NCBI RefSeq assembly: GCF_000332815.1
Contig: NZ_AOFD01000033.1
Coordinates: forward strand, 1-47,558
Direction: 5' to 3'
DNA length: 47,558 bases
From: Arthrobacter nitrophenolicus
Lineage (GTDB): Bacteria; Actinomycetota; Actinomycetes; Actinomycetales; Micrococcaceae
In this document: piece by piece, positions 19,485 to 33,914 of the stretch
Layout: every line of letters starts with the position of its first letter
Numbering within the stretch: position 1 is the stretch's first letter
The notes under the pieces: generated by a model
What the model was told of the DNA's origin: nothing
Seen by the model: the letters and a program-made list of their open reading frames with translations, nothing else
Databases searched by the model: none
Program-made: the position numbers and the translations under genes

Positions 19485-19765
19485 TCTCGTGTTCTCCGTT
19501 TTATCCGGAACAGCCGCTTCCGGCCGCTCTCTTGTTGCGTTGCCCCGCCGCCCGGGCCCTTGGAGGAATCTCCGGAGGCGGCGAAGGCGAAGCCTTAATA
19601 GTCGGATCCCATGCCCGTGACCCGACTCGCGTCAAAATGTCCCTAGGCATGCGAAAATGTGGCATACGTTGCACAAGAACCCTGCAAACCGGAAACGTCG
19701 CTCTGGCTCAGCCTTTCAGCTGGTGCCGGCGCACTCATCCACTGCCACAATAACAATTGGTAACA

Positions 19766-19795
19766 AGTCTAGCATGGACGGCCTCCATGCCTTAA
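19766..19795 (-). promoter_or_regulatory. promoter of the str operon with inverted repeat in its spacer
   Basis: On the minus strand TTAAGG (19795-19790) and TAGACT (19771-19766) are 18 bases apart. TAGACT also occurs in the rplJ and tRNA-Trp promoters. The spacer contains GCATGGA-cggcc-TCCATGC (19772-19790), a 7-bp perfect inverted repeat that could be an operator. Confidence 0.5.
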
Positions 19796-19811
19796 TCGGC
19801 CCTGTTAAACG

Positions 19812-19847
19812 GGGATGGTCCCGCACCGTACGGTGCGGGACCATCCC
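19812..19847 (-). terminator. rpoC terminator (36-base perfect palindrome)
   Basis: GGGATGGTCCCGCACCGT and its exact reverse complement are directly adjacent, giving an 18-bp stem with essentially no loop beyond what must open at the tip. It lies 12 bases after the rpoC stop on the minus strand. It has no clear U-tract (CGTTTAAC follows). Confidence 0.8.
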
Positions 19848-19859
19848 TTACAGGCACGT

Positions 19860-23782
<3,923 letters not shown>

Positions 23783-23811
23783 CTAAATTCTGAAGTCTTT
23801 ACGGTGCCGGG

Positions 23812-23854
23812 GTTTCGACTCGGTTGTTGAGCCTGTCGAAACACAACCACCGGG
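23812..23854. repeat. short hairpin repeat between rpoC and rpoB (copy 1)
   Basis: GTTTCGA (23812-23818) pairs with TCGAAAC (23836-23842). The right half reads TTGAGCCTGTC then GAAACAC then AACCACCGGG. The same word without GAAACAC occurs at 46105-46132, so this looks like an interspersed repeat family and not a gene-specific site. Confidence 0.6.
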
Positions 23855-23881
23855 CACCTTGGGTGCGGGAGAAGGAAGGAG

Positions 23882-23910
23882 GACGACGGCGGACGCGGCC
23901 CGCCGTCGTC
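23882..23910 (-). terminator. hairpin just after rpoB
   Basis: GACGACGGCGG and CCGCCGTCGTC form an 11-bp stem with a 7-base loop, starting 8 bases after the rpoB stop. On the minus strand it is followed by a pyrimidine-rich CTCCTTCCTTCTCC. It may be an intercistronic attenuator or a 3'-end stabiliser. Confidence 0.55.
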
Positions 23911-23917
23911 GGACTCC

Positions 23918-27425
<3,508 letters not shown>

Positions 27426-27733
27426 GAGGGATCCTTCCACAGACCTTCAGGCGTTTTCAGATCTCCCCCGCTGTGCACCCTGCAGACAGAGTCCGCAGCG
27501 CTACCATCCGGTTCCGCTATATGACCCGGGGCCGGCACCGACTATGCTGTGACGTTGTTACGGCACGTTGATTGTCAGCTGCCAGGCAAAGCCCACCGCT
27601 ATATGAAGGCTGAAGGTAAACAGGGAAGACGCAAATATCTACGATACGGCAAAATAACCTACGTGTCTACCCCACATCCGGCCGGAATGCAAGCACTTGT
27701 TTTGAGGTGCGCCGGATACCCTGCCGGAACCCT
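27426..27733. other. rpoB upstream region
   Basis: The stretch between the rpoB start and the end of the lipoprotein gene should hold the rpoBC promoter and leader. No strong minus-35/minus-10 pair is visible. A minus-strand TTGCAT-17-TAGACA is the nearest. The 11-base word CCGCTATATGA occurs twice, at 27514-27524 and 27596-27606. No gene is supported. Confidence 0.5.
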
Positions 27734-28198
27734 TCAGAGCCGGAGGGTGACCCCTTCCGCCGTGCAGGTTCCGGAGTTCGCGAAGACCGCATCGCGCACG
27801 GCGTCCCGCGATTCCTGGGCTGGCGCCCCGCCGGCTTCCGCCGTCGACGAATGGTCGATGGCCAGCAGGCTAAGGGCAGCGAACAGGCCCCGCAAGTCCC
27901 CCGCCACGGTGTCCTTCGCGTCCTCGGCCTGAAGGTAGATGTCCTCATAGCCGCCGGCGTCGTCCGCCCTAACGGCTGCATACTCGGCGAACAGGGAGTT
28001 GAACCGCTCGCATGCCTCCCGCGCGCCTGAGGCTGCGGCTGGGGCGCCGGACGGCGCTGACGGCGCCGGTTCGGTCCCGCCGGAAGCCGGCGCCACGGAT
28101 TCCGACGGCGACGGTCCGGCAGGTGCCGGGGCAGAGACCGAGCAACCGGTCAACGCCGCCAGGCCGGCAGCGGCCACGAGGGCCAGAGTCTTCTTCAC
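27734..28198 (-). CDS. small putative lipoprotein
   Basis: The 154-residue protein starts with a lipoprotein signal peptide MKKTLALVAAAGLAALTGC with Cys19 in the lipobox LTGC. The start is GTG 28198, chosen because GGAG lies eight bases upstream and because longer versions would bury the signal peptide. A Ser/Pro/Ala-rich linker (residues 20-58) leads to an alpha-helical domain with EACERFNSLFAEYAAVR and several acidic residues, plus one more Cys near the end. It should be anchored on the outer face of the membrane. I do not recognise the domain. It is divergent from the thiolase gene and has no operon partner. Confidence 0.8.
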   Translation of the reverse strand: MKKTLALVAAAGLAALTGCSVSAPAPAGPSPSESVAPASGGTEPAPSAPSGAPAAASGAREACERFNSLFAEYAAVRADDAGGYEDIYLQAEDAKDTVAGDLRGLFAALSLLAIDHSSTAEAGGAPAQESRDAVRDAVFANSGTCTAEGVTLRL

Positions 28199-28356
28199 TT
28201 TTACTTCTCCGTCCGCCCGGCGTCCGGGGTCCCCACCGGCAATACTGTCCGCCGCCCACCCTACGCAGGCAGCCGCCGTCGTGCATCCCGAAACGATGGG
28301 GACCTCTCCCCTGGCGCCAGGCGCACAGGGCGGAATGCACATAGCCGCTCCGGCGT

Positions 28357-28385
28357 TTGAATAGTTAGGTGACCAGGGTCACGAT
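28357..28385 (+). promoter_or_regulatory. candidate thiolase promoter overlapped by a palindromic operator
   Basis: TTGAAT (28357-28362) and CACGAT (28380-28385) are 17 bases apart; the second hexamer is weak. Between and overlapping them lies the palindrome GTGACC-AG-GGTCAC (28369-28382), which is well placed for a repressor of the thiolase gene. Confidence 0.4.
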
Positions 28386-28427
28386 AGCCTTGGTGGCTTA
28401 CATCGGATCAGAGCGGAAGAGATAACC

Positions 28428-29627
28428 ATGGCCAACTCTCCAGACAACAGCGACGTTGTTATCCTCGCGGCAGCACGCACTCCAACAGGCCGGATCAACG
28501 GCCAGCTGGCGAGCTTCACCGCCGTCGATTTGGGAGCCCACGCGATCAGGGCTGCGCTGGAGGCCAGCGGCGTGGACGCTGGCGACGTCGAGGCGGTGAT
28601 CATGGGCCAGGTCCTGCAGGCCGGTGCCGGCCAGAACCCTGCCCGGCAGAGCTCCATCGGCGCCGGCATCGGCTGGAATGTTCCGGCGGTGACGGTCAAC
28701 AAGGTGTGCCTCTCGGGCCTGACTGCGGTCATTGACGCCGCCCGGATGATCCGCGCAGGCGAGGCCGCCGTGGTGGTGGCCGGCGGCCAGGAGTCGATGA
28801 CCCGGGCACCGCACCTGCTGCCCGGCTCGCGGCAGGGCTGGACCTACGGCTCCATCCAGGCTTTGGACGCCGCCGCCCACGACGGCTTGACCGACGCCTT
28901 TGACGGCCAGTCGATGGGCCTGTCCACGGAAACCCGGAACCTCACCCTGGGCATCGACCGGACGTCACAGGACAACGTGGCTGCGCAGTCGCACCAGCGC
29001 GCGGCGCTGGCGGCAAAGAACGGAACGTTCGACGACGAGATCGTCCCCCTCAGCGTGAAGCAGCGCAAGGGCGACCCCCTCGTGGTGGACACTGACGAGG
29101 GCGTCCGCCCCAACGCCTCCGTCGAGTCCCTGGCCGGGCTGCGGGCTGCCTTCGTCACTGACGGCACCATCACCGCCGGCAACTCGTCTCCCCTGTCCGA
29201 CGGCGCCGCCGCCCTGGTGCTGGCCTCGCGGGCTTATGCCGAGGCCCACGGGCTGGAGTACCTGGCCGTGGTGGGCAAGCCGGGACAGGTGGCCGGACCG
29301 GACAATTCCCTGCATTCGCAGCCTTCGAACGCCATCATGAACGCGCTGGGCCGGGCCGGGTGGACCACGGCGGACCTGGACTTCATCGAGATCAACGAGG
29401 CCTTCGGATCGGTGGCCGTGCAGTCACTCAAGGACCTGGACTACCCGCTGGAGAAGTGCAATATCCACGGCGGGGCCATCGCCCTGGGGCATCCCATCGG
29501 CGCTTCCGGTGCACGTCTGGCGGTCCATGCCGCCCACGAGCTCAAGCGCCGCGGAACAGGCAAGGCCGCCGTGTCCCTGTGCGGGGGCGGCGGGCAGGGC
29601 GAGGCGCTCCTGCTGTACCGCGACTGA
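28428..29627 (+). CDS. acetyl-CoA C-acetyltransferase (thiolase)
   Basis: This 399-residue thiolase joins two acetyl-CoA to acetoacetyl-CoA or performs the reverse thiolytic step. The catalytic residues are visible: Cys94 in VNKVCLSGL (acylated nucleophile), NEAF at 323-326, His355 in IALGHPIGASGAR, and Cys385 in LCGGGGQGEA. There is no transit or signal sequence, so the enzyme is cytosolic. It stands without other beta-oxidation genes. Its stop overlaps the start of the YbaK-type gene by one base (TGATG). Whether it serves ketone-body, polyhydroxyalkanoate or fatty-acid metabolism cannot be told from this context. Confidence 0.95.
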   Translation: MANSPDNSDVVILAAARTPTGRINGQLASFTAVDLGAHAIRAALEASGVDAGDVEAVIMGQVLQAGAGQNPARQSSIGAGIGWNVPAVTVNKVCLSGLTAVIDAARMIRAGEAAVVVAGGQESMTRAPHLLPGSRQGWTYGSIQALDAAAHDGLTDAFDGQSMGLSTETRNLTLGIDRTSQDNVAAQSHQRAALAAKNGTFDDEIVPLSVKQRKGDPLVVDTDEGVRPNASVESLAGLRAAFVTDGTITAGNSSPLSDGAAALVLASRAYAEAHGLEYLAVVGKPGQVAGPDNSLHSQPSNAIMNALGRAGWTTADLDFIEINEAFGSVAVQSLKDLDYPLEKCNIHGGAIALGHPIGASGARLAVHAAHELKRRGTGKAAVSLCGGGGQGEALLLYRD

Positions 29628-30124
29628 TGGCGGGGGCAGCCTCGAACGGAGCGGACGGCGCCGGGCAGGAACGGTTCCTGGCCGACGCCGCCGCCCGCGG
29701 CCTGAAGGTCGACATCGTGGAACGCCCGGCCGCCCGGAGCCTCGAGGAAGCGGCGGGCATCCTGGGAATCAGCCCCGCCGACATCGTGAAATCGCTGGTG
29801 GTCAAGCACAAGGACGGGACTTTCCTGTTCGCGCTGGTTCCGGGCGACCGGCAAATTTCCTGGCCGAAGCTGCGCACCCTCGTGGGGGTCAACAAGCTGT
29901 CCCTGCCGCCAGCGGACATGGCGCTGGAGGCAACCGGGTACGAACGCGGCACCATCACCCCGCTGGGAAGCACCACCCCGTGGCCTGTCTATGCGGATGC
30001 CACCATTACCGGCCGGCGGATCTCCATGGGTGCCGGCGCCCACGGCTACAGCGCCTTCGTCGACGCCGACGCCCTGACGTCCGCCTTGGACGCCGTGGTG
30101 GCTGACATCTCCGATCCCGCCTAG
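29627..30124 (+). CDS. YbaK/EbsC-family aminoacyl-tRNA deacylase
   Basis: The 165-residue protein fits the YbaK/prolyl-tRNA-editing domain, which hydrolyses mischarged tRNAs such as Cys-tRNA(Pro). Landmarks are ILGISPADIVKSLVVKHKDG with the conserved Lys, a VPGDRQISWPKL strand, and GYERGTITPLGS near the active-site pocket. ATG 29627 overlaps the thiolase stop by one base, so it is probably co-transcribed with and coupled to the thiolase despite no obvious functional link. A bidirectional terminator follows. The exact tRNA specificity is not predictable. Confidence 0.88.
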   Translation: MAGAASNGADGAGQERFLADAAARGLKVDIVERPAARSLEEAAGILGISPADIVKSLVVKHKDGTFLFALVPGDRQISWPKLRTLVGVNKLSLPPADMALEATGYERGTITPLGSTTPWPVYADATITGRRISMGAGAHGYSAFVDADALTSALDAVVADISDPA

Positions 30125-30142
30125 GACCCCGTCCAGGACGCA

Positions 30143-30176
30143 GAAAACCCCGCCCACCGGAGTGGACGGGGTTTTC
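30143..30176. terminator. bidirectional terminator between the ybaK-like gene and rplL
   Basis: GAAAACCCCG (30143-30152) pairs with CGGGGTTTTC (30167-30176), with an inner CCAC/GTGG stem and a CGGA loop. The A and T flanks make a U-tract in both directions. It serves the plus-strand thiolase-ybaK unit and the minus-strand rplJL unit. Confidence 0.9.
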
Positions 30177-30191
30177 CAGGAGTATGCGCTG

Positions 30192-30569
30192 TTACTTGAG
30201 GGTAACGGTGGCGCCTGCAGCCTCGAGCTGCTCCTTGGCCTTCTCGGCAGCTTCCTTGTTTGCACCTTCGAGGACAGCCTTGGGGGCACCGTCAACCAGG
30301 TCCTTGGCTTCCTTGAGGCCGAGGGAGGTGATGGCGCGAACTTCCTTGATGACTGCGATCTTCTTGTCGCCAGCAGCTTCGAGGATGACGTCGAAGTCGG
30401 TCTTCTCTTCAGCCTCTTCTGCAGCACCGCCGGCAGCGGGGCCAGCAACTGCAACAGCAGCAGCGGTAACTTCGAAGGTCTCTTCGAAGAGCTTGACGAA
30501 CTCGGAGAGCTCGATGATGGTCAGTTCCTTGAAAGCTTCAATGAGCTCTTCGTTGCTGAGCTTCGCCAT
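30192..30569 (-). CDS. rplL: 50S ribosomal protein L7/L12
   Basis: The 125-residue protein starts [20 protein letters not shown] with an N-terminal dimerisation helix. An Ala/Gly hinge ([19 protein letters not shown]) leads to the globular C-domain with [20 protein letters not shown] and [14 protein letters not shown] sequence. L7/L12 dimers on L10 recruit translation factors. ATG 30569 is chosen because of AAGGA eight bases upstream; a longer in-frame version has no such site. It is the second gene of the rplJL operon and is followed by the bidirectional terminator. Confidence 0.98.
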   Translation of the reverse strand: MAKLSNEELIEAFKELTIIELSEFVKLFEETFEVTAAAVAVAGPAAGGAAEEAEEKTDFDVILEAAGDKKIAVIKEVRAITSLGLKEAKDLVDGAPKAVLEGANKEAAEKAKEQLEAAGATVTLK

Positions 30570-30647
30570 GGTAGGCGTCCTTCCTGTTGTGGTGTCCGGC
30601 AGGCTCATCGCCCGGCCGTGCACCTGAGTCTTGTGGGGTAAAGAGAA

Positions 30648-31227
30648 TTAGTTCTCTTCGGCTGCGGGAGCTTCGGCAGGTGCTTCGGCTTCGGCGGCGG
30701 GAGCTTCTTCAGCGGCGGGCGCCTCGGCAGCAGCCGGAGCACCGTTCTCTTCTTCAAGCTTGAGGCGCAGTGCGTCAATGATGCGTGCAGCTGCGGCGGC
30801 GGGAGCTTGAGGACGCCTGCAACCTTGGCGAGCTGCAGCTCGCGGGACTCGAGCGCTGCCAGTTCGGCAACCTCGCTGGCGTTCAGTGCCTTGCCCTCGA
30901 AGTAGCCGGTCTTGATGACCAGCTGCTTGTTGGCCTTGGCAAAATCCGTCAGGCTCTTGGCAGCGGCAACTGCGTCACCCTTGATGAACGCGATTGCAGT
31001 GGGGCCGGCAAGCTGGCCGTCGAATGCTTCGACGCCGGCTTCCTTGGCTGCAATGGCGGTCAGGGTGTTCTTGACGACCGCGAACTTGGTGTCCTGGCCG
31101 AGAGAAACACGCAGCTGCTTGAGCTGTGCAACGGTGAGCCCGCGGTATTCGGTCAGGACAGCGGCGTTCGATTCCTTGAAATCGTTAGTGATCTCAGCTA
31201 CTGCTGAAACCTTGGTAGCGTTGCCAT
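30648..31227 (-). CDS. rplJ: 50S ribosomal protein L10, with two one-base frame breaks
   Basis: L10 anchors L7/L12 on the ribosome and represses its own mRNA. No single frame covers it. The first break is six bases into the gene near 31218: ATGGCAACGCTACC should carry one more C (Met-Ala-Thr-Pro-Thr). The second is near 30805: CTCAAGCTCCC should be CTCAAGGCTCCC. With both restored it reads KVSAVAEITNDFKESNAAVL, TEYRGLTVAQLKQLR, and a long Ala/Glu-rich tail to TAA 30650, 193 residues. ATG 31227 has AAGGAGG just upstream. Loss of L10 would be lethal or crippling, so both breaks are likely errors. Confidence 0.93.
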
Positions 31228-31282
31228 AACCCTCCTTCCGGGGATAGTGCCGGGTATTCGACGGTCCCCGCTCAAGAGAGCT

Positions 31283-31316
31283 AAAACTAAAAACGCCCCG
31301 CGCAGATGCACGGGGC
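31283..31316 (-). terminator. intrinsic terminator (attenuator) inside the rplJ leader
   Basis: On the minus strand GCCCCGTGC-ATCT-GCGCGGGGC folds into a 9-bp stem (one G-U) with a 4-base loop and is followed by GTTTTTAGTTTTAG. It sits about 60 bases upstream of the rplJ start and downstream of the leader. Confidence 0.75.
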
Positions 31317-31478
31317 TTGGCTCAACACGGTTCTCCATGGAGCTTTGCTTCGTTCACCTGCGCCGGCCGCCCTATGTTCAGGGGCCTTCGTAAGGAAAAC
31401 CACGGCACCTCCCGCGCAGGACAGCAGAGTTGCGCCATGTCCGGGAGAGTGGATTTCCAATAACCGACGGTCTTTGGT
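31283..31478 (-). ncRNA. L10-type ribosomal-protein leader RNA of rplJL
   Basis: The transcript from about 31478 contains AAAGACCG, a CCTGCGCGGGAGG stem side, AGGCCCC/GGCGGCC and GGTGAACGAAGC. This is the kind of stem plus kink-turn-like GAACGAAGC segment expected in L10 leaders (Rfam L10_leader), where L10(L12)4 binds and represses its own mRNA. I assign it from position and these motifs, without a covariance search. It ends in an intrinsic terminator, so control may act by attenuation as well as translation. Confidence 0.65.
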
Positions 31479-31484
31479 CATCCC

Positions 31485-31514
31485 AGTCTACGGGAGGGCA
31501 TGACGGACCGCCAA
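31485..31514 (-). promoter_or_regulatory. rplJL promoter
   Basis: On the minus strand TTGGCG (31514-31509) and TAGACT (31490-31485) are 18 bases apart. The predicted start near 31478 coincides with the beginning of the conserved leader. The TAGACT box is shared with the rpsL and tRNA-Trp promoters. Confidence 0.65.
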
Positions 31515-31553
31515 ATCGTGCCCCTGCCACTCCTTCAGGGGCGCGGCAGGCCG

Positions 31554-32684
31554 TCAGCTGTTCCGGCTCTGCAGCTTGGGAAGTTCCTTCTGCCAGATGC
31601 CTGTGACCCCGGCGGTGCGGAAGCCCAGCTGCTGGTTGACTGTCAGCAGGTACCGGTTTTCCGGGGCATTCCAGGTGTAGATCACGCGGGCATCAGGAAA
31701 CTGCTCTGTGAGCCGTTCCATGTTGGCCACCTTGATCAGCAGCCCCAGCTTGTTGCCCCGGTGTTCCTGCAGCACCAGCGTGTCGTCCTGAAACACCACG
31801 TCCGTGCGGTGCGCCAGCACCGTAATGGTGGTCAGCCCCACCAGCGAACCGCTGGCGATGTGCTCGACGGCGGTGACCACCGTCCGCCTGCCCTGCGCAA
31901 TGGCGACGTCCTCCGCTTCACGGAGGATGCCGCCGTCGAACACCATGTCCTGCTCCACCGGCACGTCCAGTGCGGGGTCCACATCCGCGCCCGCCTGGTT
32001 CTCCAGGACGGCGACGGCTTCCAGCCACCGGTCGGGGCAGCGGTCAGTCCAGTGGTGCAGCCGGTACCGGCCGTTGTTCGCCTCGTCCGCCTCGGCCTGC
32101 AGGTCGGCCACGAGCTTCGAATCCAGCGGGAGTGAACACGAACTGAACTGCTCGATGTGCTGCAGCGTGTAGCCCGTCTTCTGGGCGAACTCCACTTCCC
32201 GGCTCTCCAGCGGGACGAACCCCAGCCCCGAACCCGGGACCAGCAATGCCTTCTCAAACTCGTGCAGGGAAGCACCAGGGTGGTTCGTGTCCACCAGGAT
32301 CATGGTGCGACCCTCAGCGCGGGCCAGGTGTTCGGCGGCTTCGAGGAGGCGGCGGCCCACGCCCTGGCGCTGGAACTCGGGCAGGATGTCGAGGGTGAAC
32401 TCCGCAAGGTCCAGGTGGTCCGTCATGGGCAGGGCGATATCCACGGTGCCCACGATTTCGCCGTCGACTTTTGCCACCAGGATGAGCTGGCGCTCGTACG
32501 GGTCCTCGAACTCGAGAAGCTTCTCCAGCGGCCCGTAGGCGAGGTCGTCACTCCCCCAGGTCTGCATCCTGACCTTGCGGCCCACTTCGACGGCGGCCAA
32601 AAAGTCCGCCGCGTCCGGAGAGTCCAGCGAGTCGGGGATCCAGAGCTGCTCGATCTTCACGTCTTTTGCCATATGGGGCATCAT
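31554..32684 (-). CDS. GNAT-family acetyltransferase-like protein, second of a tandem pair
   Basis: The 376-residue protein has two GNAT-like halves. The first carries an acetyl-CoA-binding motif A (LDILPEFQRQGVGRRLLEAA, Q/R-x-x-G-x-G/A type). The second contains EHRGNKLGLLIKVANMERLT and WNAPENRYLLTVNQQLGFRT, a typical GNAT motif A/B arrangement. It follows and resembles the upstream gene. The start at ATG 32684 gives an ATGA overlap with the upstream stop; ATG 32672 (MAKDVK) is an alternative. The substrate is unknown. Double-GNAT proteins of this kind in actinobacteria include mycothiol-synthase-like enzymes, but nothing here supports that assignment. Confidence 0.85.
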   Translation of the reverse strand: MMPHMAKDVKIEQLWIPDSLDSPDAADFLAAVEVGRKVRMQTWGSDDLAYGPLEKLLEFEDPYERQLILVAKVDGEIVGTVDIALPMTDHLDLAEFTLDILPEFQRQGVGRRLLEAAEHLARAEGRTMILVDTNHPGASLHEFEKALLVPGSGLGFVPLESREVEFAQKTGYTLQHIEQFSSCSLPLDSKLVADLQAEADEANNGRYRLHHWTDRCPDRWLEAVAVLENQAGADVDPALDVPVEQDMVFDGGILREAEDVAIAQGRRTVVTAVEHIASGSLVGLTTITVLAHRTDVVFQDDTLVLQEHRGNKLGLLIKVANMERLTEQFPDARVIYTWNAPENRYLLTVNQQLGFRTAGVTGIWQKELPKLQSRNS

Positions 32685-33777
32685 CCCAGCCGTTTCTGCC
32701 ACTCACCCTCATAGCCTGCAGGTGTGAATCCAAGCGCAATATTAATCGCCAGCATATGCTGGTTTTCGTTGGCGTTCCATGTCAAGACCGACTTCGCTGC
32801 GGGCCATCTGTCCTGGGCCACCTGCAGGTTGCTGATCTTGATCAGCATCCCCAGGCGGTGCCCCCGGTGCTGGCCGGACACCAGGGTGTCCTGCTGCAGG
32901 ATGACTCCGGGGACCTCCGGCCGCCAGTTGAGGACGGTGTAGGCCACCAGTTGGCCGGTAGGCCTGTGCATCGCTGCTGACACCACGGACTGCACGCCGC
33001 TGCGGGCAAGCATCTCCTCGTCCCGGCGAACCCTGTCCGCGTCCCAGAGTTCGCCCTCCCAGTCCATTCCGGCCGTGGGCACATCAACACTCATCCGGGC
33101 GTTCAGCTGCGCGTAGCTGTCCACGAGTTCGGCGGGGCAGGCATCAGCCCATCCCACGAGCGTGTAGTCCCCCGCATGGGCGGACGCGGCAGCCTCCAGT
33201 GCGGCCAGCCGCTCGGGCGGCACGGGCAGGACAAGGCGGCTGGACGTCTCCACCTGTTCAAGCTCGTAGCCTCCGGCCGCCGCGAAGGCGGTGGAAGGCT
33301 CCCCCGCCGGCAGCCCCCCGGCCCCGGATTTTGCGGGCAGCAGCGGACCTGCGCCTTCCATCACGTGTGCCGGCAGTTCAAAGTAGCCGTCCAGCGAGGT
33401 ACGGCCGTGCTGCTGCGCCACGTCCTCGGCAAACAGCAGGAGCTGGCGGCCCAGTCCGCGCCTGCGGTACCCGGGTGATACCAGGACGTTGATGCCGGCC
33501 GTCCACAGGTTCTCCCGCAGTGCAGAGCCACCGAGCACATACCGACGGTTTTCCCGTCGATCCGGCCCACGAACAGGTGCCGGGCCTCATAGGGGGTTCC
33601 GCGCCAGTGTTCCAGTTCCTCGGCGAGGGTGTACCCGCGGTCAAGGTTGCCCCAGGTCTCCAGCTCGTGCGCCTGCCGCATTTCCTGGCAGTCAAGGAAG
33701 TCCCGTGCGTCCTGTGCTTCGTCCAGGGACCCGGGCATCACGACGGCGGTAATCGCCAGGCCGTTCGGCTGCGTCAT
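32681..33777 (-). CDS. GNAT-family acetyltransferase-like protein, first of a tandem pair, with a one-base frame break
   Basis: Read from ATG 33777 the protein begins MTQPNGLAITAVVMPGSLDE and runs to GKTVGMCSVAL. The frame then breaks near 33522: GGCTCTGCACTGCGG needs one base (probably CTGCCACTGCGG) to continue LRENLWTAGINVLVSPGYRR and RGLGRQLLLFAEDVAQQHGR, the acetyl-CoA-binding motif. The second half ends with a weaker GNAT domain (HRGHRLGMLIKISNLQ, WNANENQHMLAINIALGF). Corrected length is 365 residues. It is a paralogue of the next gene, with the same two-domain plan and matching end motifs, so the pair arose by tandem duplication. Substrate unknown. Confidence 0.85.
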
Positions 33778-33789
33778 GACCATAGCCTA

Positions 33790-33823
33790 GCCAGCCCGGG
33801 CCTGCTGTCGAGTGCGGCGACGG
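33790..33823 (-). promoter_or_regulatory. candidate promoter giving a near-leaderless GNAT mRNA
   Basis: On the minus strand TCGACA, a 16-base spacer and TAGGCT lie directly upstream of the tandem GNAT genes. TAGGCT is followed six bases later by ATG 33777. There is no ribosome binding site, so a leaderless transcript is plausible. Both boxes fit sigma-A consensus moderately, and exact limits are approximate. Confidence 0.35.
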
Positions 33824-33842
33824 GAAAGGTGGGGCTTAACGC

Positions 33843-33880
33843 GGAAGGGACCGCCCGGCTGCTGCCGGGCGGTCCCTTCC
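33843..33880 (-). terminator. rplKA terminator
   Basis: A perfect 17-bp stem (GGAAGGGACCGCCCGGC / GCCGGGCGGTCCCTTCC) with a TGCT loop lies 35 bases after the rplA stop. It has almost no U-tract. It separates rplA from the GNAT genes. Confidence 0.85.
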
Positions 33881-33914
33881 TGTGTGCCGGAATGGCACGG
33901 GATGCTGCTAAAGG

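Larger units (their letters stand above)
19485..19859. other. rpsL upstream region and rpoC terminator
   Basis: No gene is supported here. From right to left it holds the rpoC terminator (19812-19847), a likely rpsL promoter (19766-19795) and a GC-rich leader. The leader includes a small hairpin, CCGGAA/TTCCGG at 19505-19523, about 20 bases upstream of the rpsL start. A second minus-strand minus-35-like TTGACG occurs near 19630. Confidence 0.6.
31228..31553. other. rplJ upstream region
   Basis: This 326-base region holds no protein gene. It contains, on the minus strand, a promoter (31485-31514), an L10-type leader RNA, and an intrinsic terminator at the leader's end (31283-31316). A GCCCCTG/CAGGGGC inverted repeat near 31519-31540 probably marks the end of the upstream GNAT gene. 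Confidence 0.75.

Noticed and set aside
30569..30623. longer rplL start 18 residues upstream
   Set aside because: It lacks a ribosome site; AAGGA lies at the right distance only before ATG 30569, where homology begins.
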